This document shows positions 16,415-23,663 of a DNA stretch of 38,739 nucleotides, one piece after another (the stretch's first letter is position 1; every line of letters starts with the position of its first letter). The notes below the pieces were generated by a model. The model made no database searches. It was not told where the DNA came from and saw only the letters and a list, made by a program, of their open reading frames with translations. This stretch comes from Oscillospiraceae bacterium (GTDB lineage: Bacteria > Bacillota > Clostridia > Oscillospirales > Oscillospiraceae). The position numbers were made by a program, and so were the translations under genes. The stretch spans positions 1 through 38,739 of the forward strand of contig JAGAMN010000061.1 in assembly GCA_017624715.1 (NCBI GenBank). Direction: 5' to 3'.

Positions 16415-17344
16415 ATGATTGAAGAAAATACAGATAGGCTGATAAGCGTGTACTTACAGTATTGCCAATTTGAAAAGGGATTAAGTGATAAAACAGTTAA
16501 AGCATATCGAATTGATTTGACCCAGTTTGCGCACTATGTTGACGGCGATATCACAATATGTGATAAAGTCCTGATACAGAATTATCTCTCACATCTCCAT
16601 AAACGATATAAAACGAAAAGTGTTAAGCGAAAAATCGCCAGTCTGAAGGCTTTTTTTACTTATCTTGTAGATGAAGAAATCCTGCATGCCAGTCCCTTCG
16701 ATAAACTGCGAATCAAACTGCATGAGCCATTTTTACTTCCCAGAACCATCCCTCTAAGTAGCATCAATCAGATATTGCACAGTGCATATAAAAGGAAAGA
16801 CACACTAAGGAACAAATCTCCTTATCAGTACAATGTTTGTTTGAGAGATATTGCCGTTCTCGAACTTCTCTTTGCAACCGGTATGAGGGTTTCGGAACTA
16901 TGCTCTTTACCATATAGCTCTATTGACCTGCAAGACGGAGTTATTAAAATATTCGGTAAAGGTTCAAAAGAGCGGATTATTCAAGTTAGTAATCCAGATG
17001 TACTCGCTGCAATGAGCTCCTATTATTGTGCATTTTCAGACCAGATTCACGAGGTTGGATGGTTCTTTGTCAATCGCCTGGGAAATCGACTATCAGATCA
17101 GTCTGTCAGAAACATGATTAATACTTATGTGGATCTTACAGAAATCAATCAACATATTACACCACACATGTTTCGTCATTCGTTTGCCACCTTATTGCTT
17201 GAAGAGGATGTGGATATCCGATACATACAGCAATTACTTGGTCACAGTTCTATTACCACAACCCAGATATATACGCATGTAACGTCAAAAAAGCAACGCG
17301 ATATACTCACGAGTAAGCATCCACGTAATAGAATAAAAATATGA
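16415..17344 (+). CDS. XerC/D-like tyrosine recombinase
   Basis: A 309-residue site-specific recombinase with a SAM-like core-binding domain (residues about 1-90) and a complete catalytic domain: Arg158 in TGMRVSEL, His251 and Arg254 in HMFRHSFA, His277 in LLGHSS, and Tyr286 as nucleophile. The ATG at 16415 has GGGAG upstream; an in-frame ATG at 16400 lies inside a palindrome. The size and lack of an arm-binding domain fit Xer-like recombinases rather than an ICE integrase, and this element already has its own int. It may mobilise a small islet, resolve multimers or invert DNA. Confidence 0.92.
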   Translation: MIEENTDRLISVYLQYCQFEKGLSDKTVKAYRIDLTQFAHYVDGDITICDKVLIQNYLSHLHKRYKTKSVKRKIASLKAFFTYLVDEEILHASPFDKLRIKLHEPFLLPRTIPLSSINQILHSAYKRKDTLRNKSPYQYNVCLRDIAVLELLFATGMRVSELCSLPYSSIDLQDGVIKIFGKGSKERIIQVSNPDVLAAMSSYYCAFSDQIHEVGWFFVNRLGNRLSDQSVRNMINTYVDLTEINQHITPHMFRHSFATLLLEEDVDIRYIQQLLGHSSITTTQIYTHVTSKKQRDILTSKHPRNRIKI

Positions 17345-17346
17345 CA

Positions 17347-17386
17347 GCAAAGGCTCCGCACCCAAATACAAGTGCGGAGCCTTTGC
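17347..17386 (+). terminator. Terminator of the recombinase gene
   Basis: A perfect 15-bp stem (17347-17361 with 17372-17386) starting 3 nt after the stop codon. The right arm contains TTT, but no long T run follows. Confidence 0.75.
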
Positions 17387-17460
17387 AATGCAGGATAATT
17401 CCTTATTATCTTTTATTCGCTTCGCCAAATTACTTGCTGCAAGCATTTCGGAGGTAAAGT

Positions 17461-17919
17461 ATGCTTTTGGATTATCAGAAAACCAATTTAGCTAAGCTAG
17501 AAGAGAGCTTGGTTGATAATGATTATATCTGTATCGTAGGAAGCCCCAAAAGTGGCAGAAAAAAAGTAGTTTCGATGCTTCCCTATAAAAATAAATTGAT
17601 AATCAATATGCTACCAAGCAAAAAAAGCTATACAAATTACGATGATTTTCTCAATTCTGTTAAAGGTATTCCGTATTTCAATAAGACTCGAAAGAAATTA
17701 GGAGTCGATTTATCTTTGGCAGGAAATACTGTTGGAATATCAATGCAATTGTCTTCTCACGATCTATTTTCTATTGAGAATGAATTAGTGAAGAGACTCA
17801 TACGATTATCTCGATTCAAAAGAATTATTTTTGTAGTAGAAAACCCGGAATTAATTGACGAAGGAACTCGATCGGTGTTATCTAGCGTTCTAAAGAAAAA
17901 GCATTTAGCCGATAAGTGA
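17461..17919 (+). CDS. Small P-loop-like protein, possibly a truncated ATPase
   Basis: A 152-residue protein with an excellent GGAGG ribosome site 7 nt before the ATG. IVGSPKSGRKKV near residue 25 resembles a Walker A loop, but the Lys-Thr/Ser positions read Arg-Lys. RIIFVVENPELID near residue 120 resembles a Walker B strand. An AAA+ or STAND ATPase would continue for hundreds of residues, whereas this one stops just after the second motif and runs into a terminator. It is either a degenerate remnant or a small standalone protein. It is low in GC compared with neighbours. Confidence 0.65.
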   Translation: MLLDYQKTNLAKLEESLVDNDYICIVGSPKSGRKKVVSMLPYKNKLIINMLPSKKSYTNYDDFLNSVKGIPYFNKTRKKLGVDLSLAGNTVGISMQLSSHDLFSIENELVKRLIRLSRFKRIIFVVENPELIDEGTRSVLSSVLKKKHLADK

Positions 17920-17920
17920 G

Positions 17921-17956
17921 CAAACAGGTGAAGGGACTTTTTCCTTCACCTGTTTG
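17921..17956 (+). terminator. Terminator behind the P-loop-like gene
   Basis: A perfect 14-bp stem (17921-17934 with 17943-17956) followed by TCTTTTAT. Its core and downstream flank resemble the hairpin behind the sigma-factor gene, 1.7 kb upstream. Confidence 0.82.
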
Positions 17957-17963
17957 TCTTTTA

Positions 17964-18432
17964 TAGATGAGCGGGTTTGCACCTTGAAAACAGCATACCC
18001 ATTCATCAAACACATTCCTGTTGTTATTGTGATGAGCATGAGCTACTTTAGCGACTGCGCTGGGATGTGCCTTGCCGGGAAAGCAACAAGATTTCACCTT
18101 TTTCTATTCGGTCTGCTTTGCTTTCTCCGGCTCTGGCACGGAGCGAAAAACAGTTTGCTATAACCGCTGGATGGCTACCAGCGGGGCGATAACCAGCAAC
18201 AGGCATAATGATACTCCCGTCCAGTCACAGCCTCACGCAATGAGGGCGGTCACATGAGAACCATGCGAGGGCGCATAATCGATCCCGTGGAGTTGGTACG
18301 CTGCCAACCGTTTGATGACTTCCCTTGAAAGCCGGGGTGTCGAGGACAAATAGGCGAAACATACTGTGAATCCGTCAATGGGATAGCTATGCCCATTGAC
18401 GGATTCTTTACATAGGATTAGGAGGAAAAGCA
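17964..18432 (+). other. Hairpin-rich non-coding region before the toxin operon
   Basis: About 470 nt without a credible gene: frames are short, lack ribosome sites and resemble nothing. Several short inverted repeats occur, for example CCGCTGG...CCAGCGG near 18164-18184, CCTC...GAGG near 18232-18246 and GTTGG...CCAAC near 18292-18308, ending in the 15-bp stem at 18368-18406. It may be a structured RNA or leader, a transfer-related DNA site, or the decayed end of an older gene. Confidence 0.4.
18368..18406 (+). promoter_or_regulatory. 15-bp stem-loop just before the toxin-operon ribosome site
   Basis: Arms 18368-18382 and 18392-18406 pair perfectly, followed by TTTACAT and, 13 nt later, the AGGAGG of the next gene. 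It reads as an attenuator-like terminator or an mRNA-protecting hairpin. Confidence 0.6.
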
Positions 18433-18684
18433 ATGATTCCCATTGAAACATATTATTCCAATATCATCTTTTCAGCAGAGGGCTGTAAAGACCTGCACGG
18501 TACATTGATTCACACTGAAGATGGCCCGGATGAAATCGAAACCTGCTGGAAGCTGTCCGAAGAAGAACTGAAGCATATCGCACAGACCGGGTGTATCTAT
18601 CTGTACACCATGGGCCGCTGGATTCCTCCGGTGATGCTGTCTGTCAAATCCAAAGTTGATACGGAGGATCGGTGCCATGGCTAA
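18433..18684 (+). CDS. Small acidic protein, candidate partner of the PemK-like toxin
   Basis: An 83-residue acidic protein with an AGGAGG ribosome site. The N-terminal part is strand-rich and the middle has SEEELKHIAQTGCIYLYTMGR; no ribbon-helix-helix or AbrB motif is visible. It overlaps the toxin-like gene by 8 bp, the usual antitoxin position. Similar short proteins occur in clostridial mobile elements without known role. Antitoxin function is contextual inference. Confidence 0.65.
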   Translation: MIPIETYYSNIIFSAEGCKDLHGTLIHTEDGPDEIETCWKLSEEELKHIAQTGCIYLYTMGRWIPPVMLSVKSKVDTEDRCHG

Positions 18685-19207
18685 GACCTATTACCGTGGA
18701 GAATTGTATTACGCAGATCTGGGCAAAGGTATCGGCTCCGAGCAGGAGGGGTATCGCCCCGTGGTGATCATCCAGAACAACATGGGCAACAAATACAGCC
18801 CCACCATCATTGTAGCCCCTGTAACAACCAATCACGAAGCCAAAGCCAAGTTGCCCACCCATTGTTATATCGGTGCTGAAAGCGGTCTGGATACTTCCTC
18901 TGTGATTTTGCTGGAGCAGCTTCGCACCATTGATAAAAAACGGTTAGGCCACTATGTAGGCCGCTTAAACCGAACCCATCTGCGGCAGCTCAATCACGCA
19001 TTAGCAATCAGTATCCATTTAACTGAGCCACAGATCAATAGAATATCGATTTGCCTTTGTAGCATCTGTGCCAAGAAATTCAGCGGCATGGGTGCTTTTT
19101 CTTTGCAGCAGAGGAACCAAGGTCAAAAGACGAAAGAACTCTGTTCGGCCTGCAAGCAAAGACCGGGTGTGGACTATGACATGATTCAAAGAAAGCGAGG
19201 GAAATAA
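18677..19207 (+). CDS. PemK/MazF-family endoribonuclease-like toxin with C-terminal Cys4 extension
   Basis: A 176-residue protein. Residues 1-115 are a PemK/MazF domain (RGELYYADLGKGIGSEQEG, YRPVVIIQNN, IVAPVTTN, VILLEQLRTIDKKRL), which in the family cuts single-stranded mRNA. Residues about 120-176 add a tail with two CxxC pairs (CSIC and CSAC), probably a zinc ribbon, which ordinary 110-residue MazF proteins lack. The ATG at 18677 matches the normal MazF N-terminus. It is followed 2 nt later by the xis start, so toxin and xis are probably co-transcribed. Confidence 0.88.
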   Translation: MAKTYYRGELYYADLGKGIGSEQEGYRPVVIIQNNMGNKYSPTIIVAPVTTNHEAKAKLPTHCYIGAESGLDTSSVILLEQLRTIDKKRLGHYVGRLNRTHLRQLNHALAISIHLTEPQINRISICLCSICAKKFSGMGAFSLQQRNQGQKTKELCSACKQRPGVDYDMIQRKRGK

Positions 19208-19209
19208 CT

Positions 19210-19434
19210 GTGAAAGCGCAGGACGCATATAAAATGATGTTCCGGGACTACCCGGACGTAGTGACTATTGAGCAGATGTGCGAAATGCTCGGCGGCATCA
19301 GCACCAAGACCGGATACCGGCTACTAAAGGATGGCACCATCAAGAGCTTTGTTGTGGGACGTCGCTATCGCATTCCCAAGCTGTATATCTTTGAGTATCT
19401 GGAAATCATGGAGAGAGGAACTGCAAATACGTAA
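19210..19434 (+). CDS. xis: Excisionase (Xis), MerR/AlpA-like helix-turn-helix
   Basis: A 74-residue DNA-binding protein from a GTG start, with a winged helix-turn-helix of the excisionase type (VVTIEQMCEMLGGISTKTGYR, in two parts, then KSFVVGRRYRIPK). It directs Int towards excision by bending DNA at the element ends. It lies 91 nt before int and 2 nt after the toxin gene. Confidence 0.9.
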   Translation: MKAQDAYKMMFRDYPDVVTIEQMCEMLGGISTKTGYRLLKDGTIKSFVVGRRYRIPKLYIFEYLEIMERGTANT

Positions 19435-19525
19435 TTCGCACATTTGCGGCATACTCCCCTGTATGATACGATATTCGTGTCAATGAGGATGTGTCGCTGT
19501 TACAACACAAAAGGAGGATTATTTT

Positions 19526-21007
19526 ATGGTAGCAGGACACCTTAGAGAGCAAAATGGAATTTACCAGATCATTTTGAGCTGGAAAGACATTAACGGCAAG
19601 CGGAAAGGCAAGCAGATCAGTACCGGTCTTCCAGTTAAGGGAAACAAAAAACGGGCGGAACAGATGCTTATGAAAGCCCGCACAGAATTTGACCCGGAGA
19701 GTACCACAAACAATGCGGATATGTTCTTCGGAAAGTTCTTGCAAAGGTGGCTCAAAGACAGAGCCACTTTAATGAATCCCGACCTCTACGCAGGCCATGC
19801 CTACAACATCAAGACAACCATTGGTGTTTACTTTGACGCACATCCCATCAGCCTGCAAAATCTGTCATCCACAGATCTTGAGAACTTCTATGAACATGAA
19901 CGGATGGGGAACAAGGCATCTACCAAGAGCCTGCTGAAACTGCATGAAACGGTGATTACTTCGCTATCTCATGCTGTTGAACAAGGATGGATTTCTGACA
20001 ATCCAGCCGAGCGTGTGAATCCCTGTGTAAAGGATTCTCAGATTCTGTTCACAGCCTTTCTCCAGAGCTGGCTGAAGATGATGAAAACCACCGTAAAACT
20101 GACTACATACTCCAGCTATGCTCAAGCCATCAATAAGAAGATCGTTCCTTATTTCGATGAACATCATCCCGGCCTGCGGCTGACGGAAGTGACTGCCCAG
20201 CATATCCAGGACTACTATACCCATGAAATGCTGGATAATGGGCTGACCGCCAATACCGTCAAGCACCGTCACGCAAATATCCGTAAAGCCTTGCAGTATG
20301 CCTACACCATCGATCTAATCCCCGGCAATCCTGCTGCGAAAGTTGAGTTGCCCAAAATCGAAAAGTATGTAGGCACTTACTACAACGCAACACAGCTTGA
20401 CCAGATGTTCAAAATCTTCAAGGGCGATCCGGCAGAGTTTGGAGTTATCACCGCAGCTTTCTACGGGCTGCGCCGTAGTGAGATCGTCGGTCTGAAGTGG
20501 GATGCAATCGATTTTGAGAGAAAGACCATCACGGTTCGCCATACTGTCACGGAAGCAACAGTAGACGGAAAAACAACGTTGGTCAAGGCAGACAGCACCA
20601 AAACGAAATCCAGCTTTCGGACACTCCCTCTGGTTGCACCCTTTGAACAGATTTTGCTTCGGATGAAAGCAGAGCAGGCACAAAACCGGAAGCTGTGCGG
20701 TAGCTGCTACTGTCAAGAGTATCTGGACTATATCTATGTGAACGAAATCGGAGAGTTGGTCAAACCCGGTTATCTTACCTCCCATGTTCCCGCAATATTA
20801 CAGAAGAATGATATGCCGAAGCTTCGATTTCACGATCTTCGTCATAGCTGCGCTTCTCTCCTGTTCGCACATGGTGTTCCCCTAAAAGAAATTCAGGCAT
20901 GGCTCGGTCATAGCACCATCGGTACAACTGCAAATATCTACACGCATCTGGACGAAAATTCCAAAATTGATTCTGCAAACGCAATCATTTCCATTTTGCC
21001 CTGTTAA
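19526..21007 (+). CDS. int: ICE integrase, tyrosine recombinase with two core-binding-like domains
   Basis: A 493-residue integrase. Residues about 1-60 form an arm-binding domain (GIYQIILSWKDINGKRKGKQIST). Two SAM-like core-binding segments follow: about 70-170 (FFGKFLQRWLKDRATL ... WISDNPAERV) and about 175-280 (LFTAFLQSWLKMMKTT ... LIPGNPAAKV). The catalytic domain has Arg316 in YGLRRSE, His436 and Arg439 in HDLRHSCA, His462 in LGHST and Tyr472. It is about 90 residues longer than Tn916 Int, explained by the apparent domain duplication. AGGAGG lies 8 nt before the ATG. The last gene of the element, next to the tRNA-Leu target. Confidence 0.95.
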   Translation: MVAGHLREQNGIYQIILSWKDINGKRKGKQISTGLPVKGNKKRAEQMLMKARTEFDPESTTNNADMFFGKFLQRWLKDRATLMNPDLYAGHAYNIKTTIGVYFDAHPISLQNLSSTDLENFYEHERMGNKASTKSLLKLHETVITSLSHAVEQGWISDNPAERVNPCVKDSQILFTAFLQSWLKMMKTTVKLTTYSSYAQAINKKIVPYFDEHHPGLRLTEVTAQHIQDYYTHEMLDNGLTANTVKHRHANIRKALQYAYTIDLIPGNPAAKVELPKIEKYVGTYYNATQLDQMFKIFKGDPAEFGVITAAFYGLRRSEIVGLKWDAIDFERKTITVRHTVTEATVDGKTTLVKADSTKTKSSFRTLPLVAPFEQILLRMKAEQAQNRKLCGSCYCQEYLDYIYVNEIGELVKPGYLTSHVPAILQKNDMPKLRFHDLRHSCASLLFAHGVPLKEIQAWLGHSTIGTTANIYTHLDENSKIDSANAIISILPC

Positions 21008-21014
21008 GAAAGAA

Positions 21015-21054
21015 AAACATCCTTAAACCTGCTTTCACAGCTTTAAGGATGTTT
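21015..21054. terminator. Hairpin between int and the tRNA gene
   Basis: A perfect 13-bp stem (21015-21027 with 21042-21054), A-rich before and T-rich in the right arm. It can stop int transcripts from the left and tRNA transcripts from the right. Confidence 0.8.
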
Positions 21055-21059
21055 GCCAA

Positions 21060-21145
21060 TGGTGCCGCTAACCGGACTCGAACCGGTACTGAGTAACCTC
21101 AGGCAGATTTTAAGTCTGCTATGTCTACCATTCCATCATAGCGGC
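21060..21145 (-). tRNA. tRNA-Leu(UAA), intact, with encoded CCA
   Basis: This 86-nt gene folds fully. The 7-bp acceptor stem (GCCGCTA with TAGCGGC) is perfect. The D stem is ATG/CAT, the anticodon stem GCAGA/TCTGC closes the loop CTTAAAA (anticodon TAA), the long variable arm CTGAG/CTCAG is typical of class II tRNA-Leu, and the T stem ACCGG/CCGGT closes TTCGAGT. CCA is encoded. It lies between int and a broken tRNA-Leu and is probably carried by the element. It differs from the broken copy at many positions, so it is not a recent duplicate. Confidence 0.93.
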
Positions 21146-21248
21146 GCATTATTTATTCTTCATCCCTCCTCCCAAACCCAATCCAGTACAGGAGGGGGCA
21201 ACAGGAGGGATGCAGAAATCTAAGAAAAACGAAATTCAAAAAGTCGGC

Positions 21249-21333
21249 TGGTGCCAACAGGTTTTCAAAAGGGTGTACCAAACGACCCCAGCGATTTTAA
21301 GTCCCCTGTGTCTACCGATTCCACCACAGCGGC
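21249..21333 (-). pseudogene. Disrupted tRNA-Leu(UAA), right attachment site candidate
   Basis: These 85 nt have tRNA length and an encoded CCA. The 5' half (acceptor GCCGCTG, D arm, first anticodon-stem strand, loop CTTAAAA) is a normal tRNA-Leu. Past the anticodon loop it fails: the anticodon stem has a G-G mismatch, the acceptor 3' strand TGTTGGC pairs poorly with a C-U mismatch, and no proper T arm forms. The break falls at an 11-bp sequence (21293-21303) also present in the intact tRNA (21106-21116). This fits integration in the anticodon loop, with the element supplying a poor 3' half. Whether it is charged is unlikely but not provable here. Confidence 0.75.
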
Positions 21334-21344
21334 GGCTATCGGTT

Positions 21345-21373
21345 ATTTTAACACACTTTCCCGAACCCGTCAA
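21345..21373 (-). promoter_or_regulatory. Promoter of the disrupted tRNA-Leu
   Basis: Read leftward: TTGACG (21373-21368), a 17-bp spacer and TAAAAT (21350-21345), 11 nt before the tRNA 5' end. It overlaps nothing but the gap after the HD-domain gene and would read on into the intact tRNA-Leu. Confidence 0.65.
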
Positions 21374-21374
21374 G

Positions 21375-21950
21375 TCACAGCTGGTCCAGATTCAGGCTGT
21401 AGGCGCCCAGACAGTTGTCCAGAAACCAGTCAAGCTCTTCCCTATCCATGGCCTTCATGGCGTCCCAGGTCTGCTTGGCGGCAGAGTCGAATTCCGTGTT
21501 GCCGGCCTTCTGCTCTTCCAGACACTTGATGTGGGCCGAGAGCTTGTCCGCCGCCTTGACGATGGGGTTCACCGCCTCGTCATCCTCCAGCACCAGATGC
21601 TCATAAGCCTCCCGCAGCTGGGCCGGGATCATGGTCAGCAGCCGCTCTCCCGCGATCCGCTCCACCTGCTTGTAAGCATCCTTGATCTCGGGATTGTAGT
21701 ACTTGATGGGGGTGGGCATATCGCCGGTGAGGATCTCGGATGCATCGTGGTACAGCGCCGCCACGGCGCAGTGGTCCGGGTCCGGGCCGTCGAGCTTCAG
21801 AATGTCCCTGCGGATCAGGGCCAGGGCATGGGCCAGCACCGCCACCTGGTGGGAATGCTCGGAAATGTTCTCAGAAAAGGTATTGCGCATCAGGCCCCAG
21901 CGGGTGATGTAACGCATTCTGCCCATCAGGGCATAAAATTCATTTGCCAT
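21375..21950 (-). CDS. HD-domain nucleotidase, YfbR-like
   Basis: A 191-residue metal-dependent phosphohydrolase. The HD signature is spread over SEHSHQVAVLAH (about residues 30-41), ALYHDASE (about 66-73) and a later KAADKLSAH with the Asp ligand. The starting segment MGRMRYITRWGLMRNTFSEN is characteristic of YfbR-type 5'-deoxynucleotidases, which hydrolyse dNMPs. First complete chromosomal gene beside the element; last in a leftward gene group with the TPR and HAD genes. Confidence 0.9.
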   Translation of the reverse strand: MANEFYALMGRMRYITRWGLMRNTFSENISEHSHQVAVLAHALALIRRDILKLDGPDPDHCAVAALYHDASEILTGDMPTPIKYYNPEIKDAYKQVERIAGERLLTMIPAQLREAYEHLVLEDDEAVNPIVKAADKLSAHIKCLEEQKAGNTEFDSAAKQTWDAMKAMDREELDWFLDNCLGAYSLNLDQL

Positions 21951-21962
21951 GTTTTCTCTCCA

Positions 21963-23012
21963 TCAATGGGCAATCACAAACTGCCAGCGGTCCTTGATAT
22001 CCTCTGGGCAGGCGGCCAGCAGCTTTTCGTAGGCCGCTGCAATGGCCACGGCGTAATAATCCTTCAGCTCCACCACATAGCCCCGGTCGTTTTTGCCCAG
22101 GCCCACATTGGGGATCTCCTCCAGGAAGGGGAAGGCACTCAGCAGCTGCTTTGCCACGGGCGTCAGGCCCTCGTCGTACTTTTCCCGGTCCAGAAGGGCC
22201 TTCATCTCACCCTCGTAGCGGGCAAACCACTGCCAGAAGGCAGCGATTTTTTCTTCATCCACGCTGACTTCAAAGAACATGGGATCGGTGCCTGCCAGAA
22301 TGCCGTCGGTATTCTTCTTGACGGCGGCGCAGACCTCTTCTCCCTGGGTCTTCAGGATCGCGAGACACGCCTCCACCCGGTCTGCTTCACCCCGGATGGC
22401 ATAAAGGACCGCTTCTGCCGCAGCCCGGCCGGGGGCATCGGGGCAGAGAGTCCGGGAATTCTCCAACGCCGCCTCCGCTTCGTCATAGCGGTGCTCCATG
22501 GTAAGGCAGGAGGCCAGGTTCGTATAAACAGAACCCAGGATGATCCTGTCGGCATCGCTCAGTCCGGTGGCTGTGAAGCAATCGATTGCCTTGTGGAAAT
22601 GCTCCTCCGCCTCCCGGCACATCCGGGCGCCGAGATAGAATTTTGCCACCTTCAGGTAGGGCAGATAGAATCGGTGGCCGCACTGGTTGGCATAGGTATA
22701 ATAGGCCAGCATCTGTTCCTGGCTGCCGGCCATCTCGCTGTACAGGCCGAAGCAGAACAGCAGGGCCGCCTTGTCCGCCTCATTGGCAACGGCCTTTTGC
22801 AGGGCTTTCAGCTTAATGAGAGCCTGGGCCAGATTCTTATTTGTGATGTGGTTCAGCGCCGCGGTCAGATGGATCCGGGCCTGGAGGTTATTAGCAAAAG
22901 CAGGCTCCAGAATGGGACCGAAGGCACGCATATGAACGTCCCAGCTTTTACGGACGTCGGGCTTGTCAAAGGCTTTTCTTGCCATCTTGTCTGCAAGGGA
23001 TTCTTTTTTCAT
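21963..23012 (-). CDS. TPR-like helical-repeat protein, unknown function
   Basis: A 349-residue soluble protein made mostly of paired helices. Repeats such as AALLFCFGLYSEMAGSQEQM, LKVAKFYLGARMCREAEEHF and LASCLTMEHRYDEAEAALEN resemble tetratricopeptide repeats in residues about 80-190. The C-terminal 130 residues are a distinct domain without recognised motif. It sits 12 nt after the HAD gene. Probably a protein-interaction scaffold. Confidence 0.75.
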   Translation of the reverse strand: MKKESLADKMARKAFDKPDVRKSWDVHMRAFGPILEPAFANNLQARIHLTAALNHITNKNLAQALIKLKALQKAVANEADKAALLFCFGLYSEMAGSQEQMLAYYTYANQCGHRFYLPYLKVAKFYLGARMCREAEEHFHKAIDCFTATGLSDADRIILGSVYTNLASCLTMEHRYDEAEAALENSRTLCPDAPGRAAAEAVLYAIRGEADRVEACLAILKTQGEEVCAAVKKNTDGILAGTDPMFFEVSVDEEKIAAFWQWFARYEGEMKALLDREKYDEGLTPVAKQLLSAFPFLEEIPNVGLGKNDRGYVVELKDYYAVAIAAAYEKLLAACPEDIKDRWQFVIAH

Positions 23013-23024
23013 CGGATACTCTCC

Positions 23025-23663
23025 TTATATATTACAGATGATCGCTTCAATGGCCTCCGGCAGTTCCTCAGGCCTCCGGCAGAAATGGGACGCACCGGCT
23101 TTTTCCAGCACATCCTCGTCCCGGAAACCCCACAGAACGCTCAGACAGGGAACGTCTGCGTTCTTCGCCGTGGCGATGTCCACCTCGCTGTCCCCCACAT
23201 AGATGCAGGTTTCCGCGCCGATGGCCTCCATGGCGGCGAAAACCATATCCGGTGCCGGCTTGCGGGGACATCCTGCCACCTCGCCTCTGGCATAGAGGCC
23301 GGGGAAATACTGGTCGCACAGGGGCCTTACCGCCACATCGGGCTTATTGGACACGATGGCCATGGGGTATTTCTTCCCCAATTCCGCCAGGGCGTCCATG
23401 ATACCGGGGTAGGGCCCGGTCTTGTCCTGGCAGTGGACATCGTAGTATTCATGAAAGGCCGCCAGCACCGCGCCCACATTTTCGCCGCCCTCGGTGGCCC
23501 GGATCAGCAGATTCCGGGCGCCGTTGCCCACAAACTGCCGCACTTCCTCCGTCGTCCGCTCCGGATAGCCGAACCGGCGCAGGGCATAATTGGTTCCGTC
23601 GGTCAGGTCCTGGAGGGTATCCAGCAGGGTCCCGTCCAGATCCCACAAAAGTCCGATCTTCAT
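23025..23663 (-). CDS. HAD-superfamily phosphatase, phosphoglycolate phosphatase-like
   Basis: A 212-residue hydrolase with motif I DLDGTLLDT (nucleophile Asp9), a helical cap, motif II VSNKP, Lys in CPRKPAPD and motif IV VGDSEVDIATAKNA. This is the Gph/PpaX-type subfamily that removes phosphate from small metabolites; the substrate cannot be read from sequence. The start codon directly abuts the dnaC stop. Confidence 0.9.
   Translation of the reverse strand: MKIGLLWDLDGTLLDTLQDLTDGTNYALRRFGYPERTTEEVRQFVGNGARNLLIRATEGGENVGAVLAAFHEYYDVHCQDKTGPYPGIMDALAELGKKYPMAIVSNKPDVAVRPLCDQYFPGLYARGEVAGCPRKPAPDMVFAAMEAIGAETCIYVGDSEVDIATAKNADVPCLSVLWGFRDEDVLEKAGASHFCRRPEELPEAIEAIICNI

Larger units (their letters stand above)
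1..21303. mobile_element. Right-hand part of a Tn916-family integrative conjugative element
   Basis: The order VirB4 ATPase, CwlT-like hydrolase, cargo, Cys-rich KTR protein, reverse-strand XRE regulator, region-4 sigma factor, xis and int matches the orf16-orf14-cargo-orf6-orf9-orf7-xis-int order of Tn916. The element runs off the left edge. Its right boundary is placed at an 11-bp sequence (21293-21303) inside a broken tRNA-Leu, also found in the intact tRNA-Leu at 21106-21116. Base composition rises clearly in GC to the right of this point. No tetM or other known resistance gene is visible. The boundary is inference; the gene order is read directly. Confidence 0.85.

Noticed and set aside
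18000-18432. Group II intron remnant or oriT in the non-coding region
   Set aside because: No domain V/VI-like sequence or recognisable nick site could be read; only general hairpins are seen.
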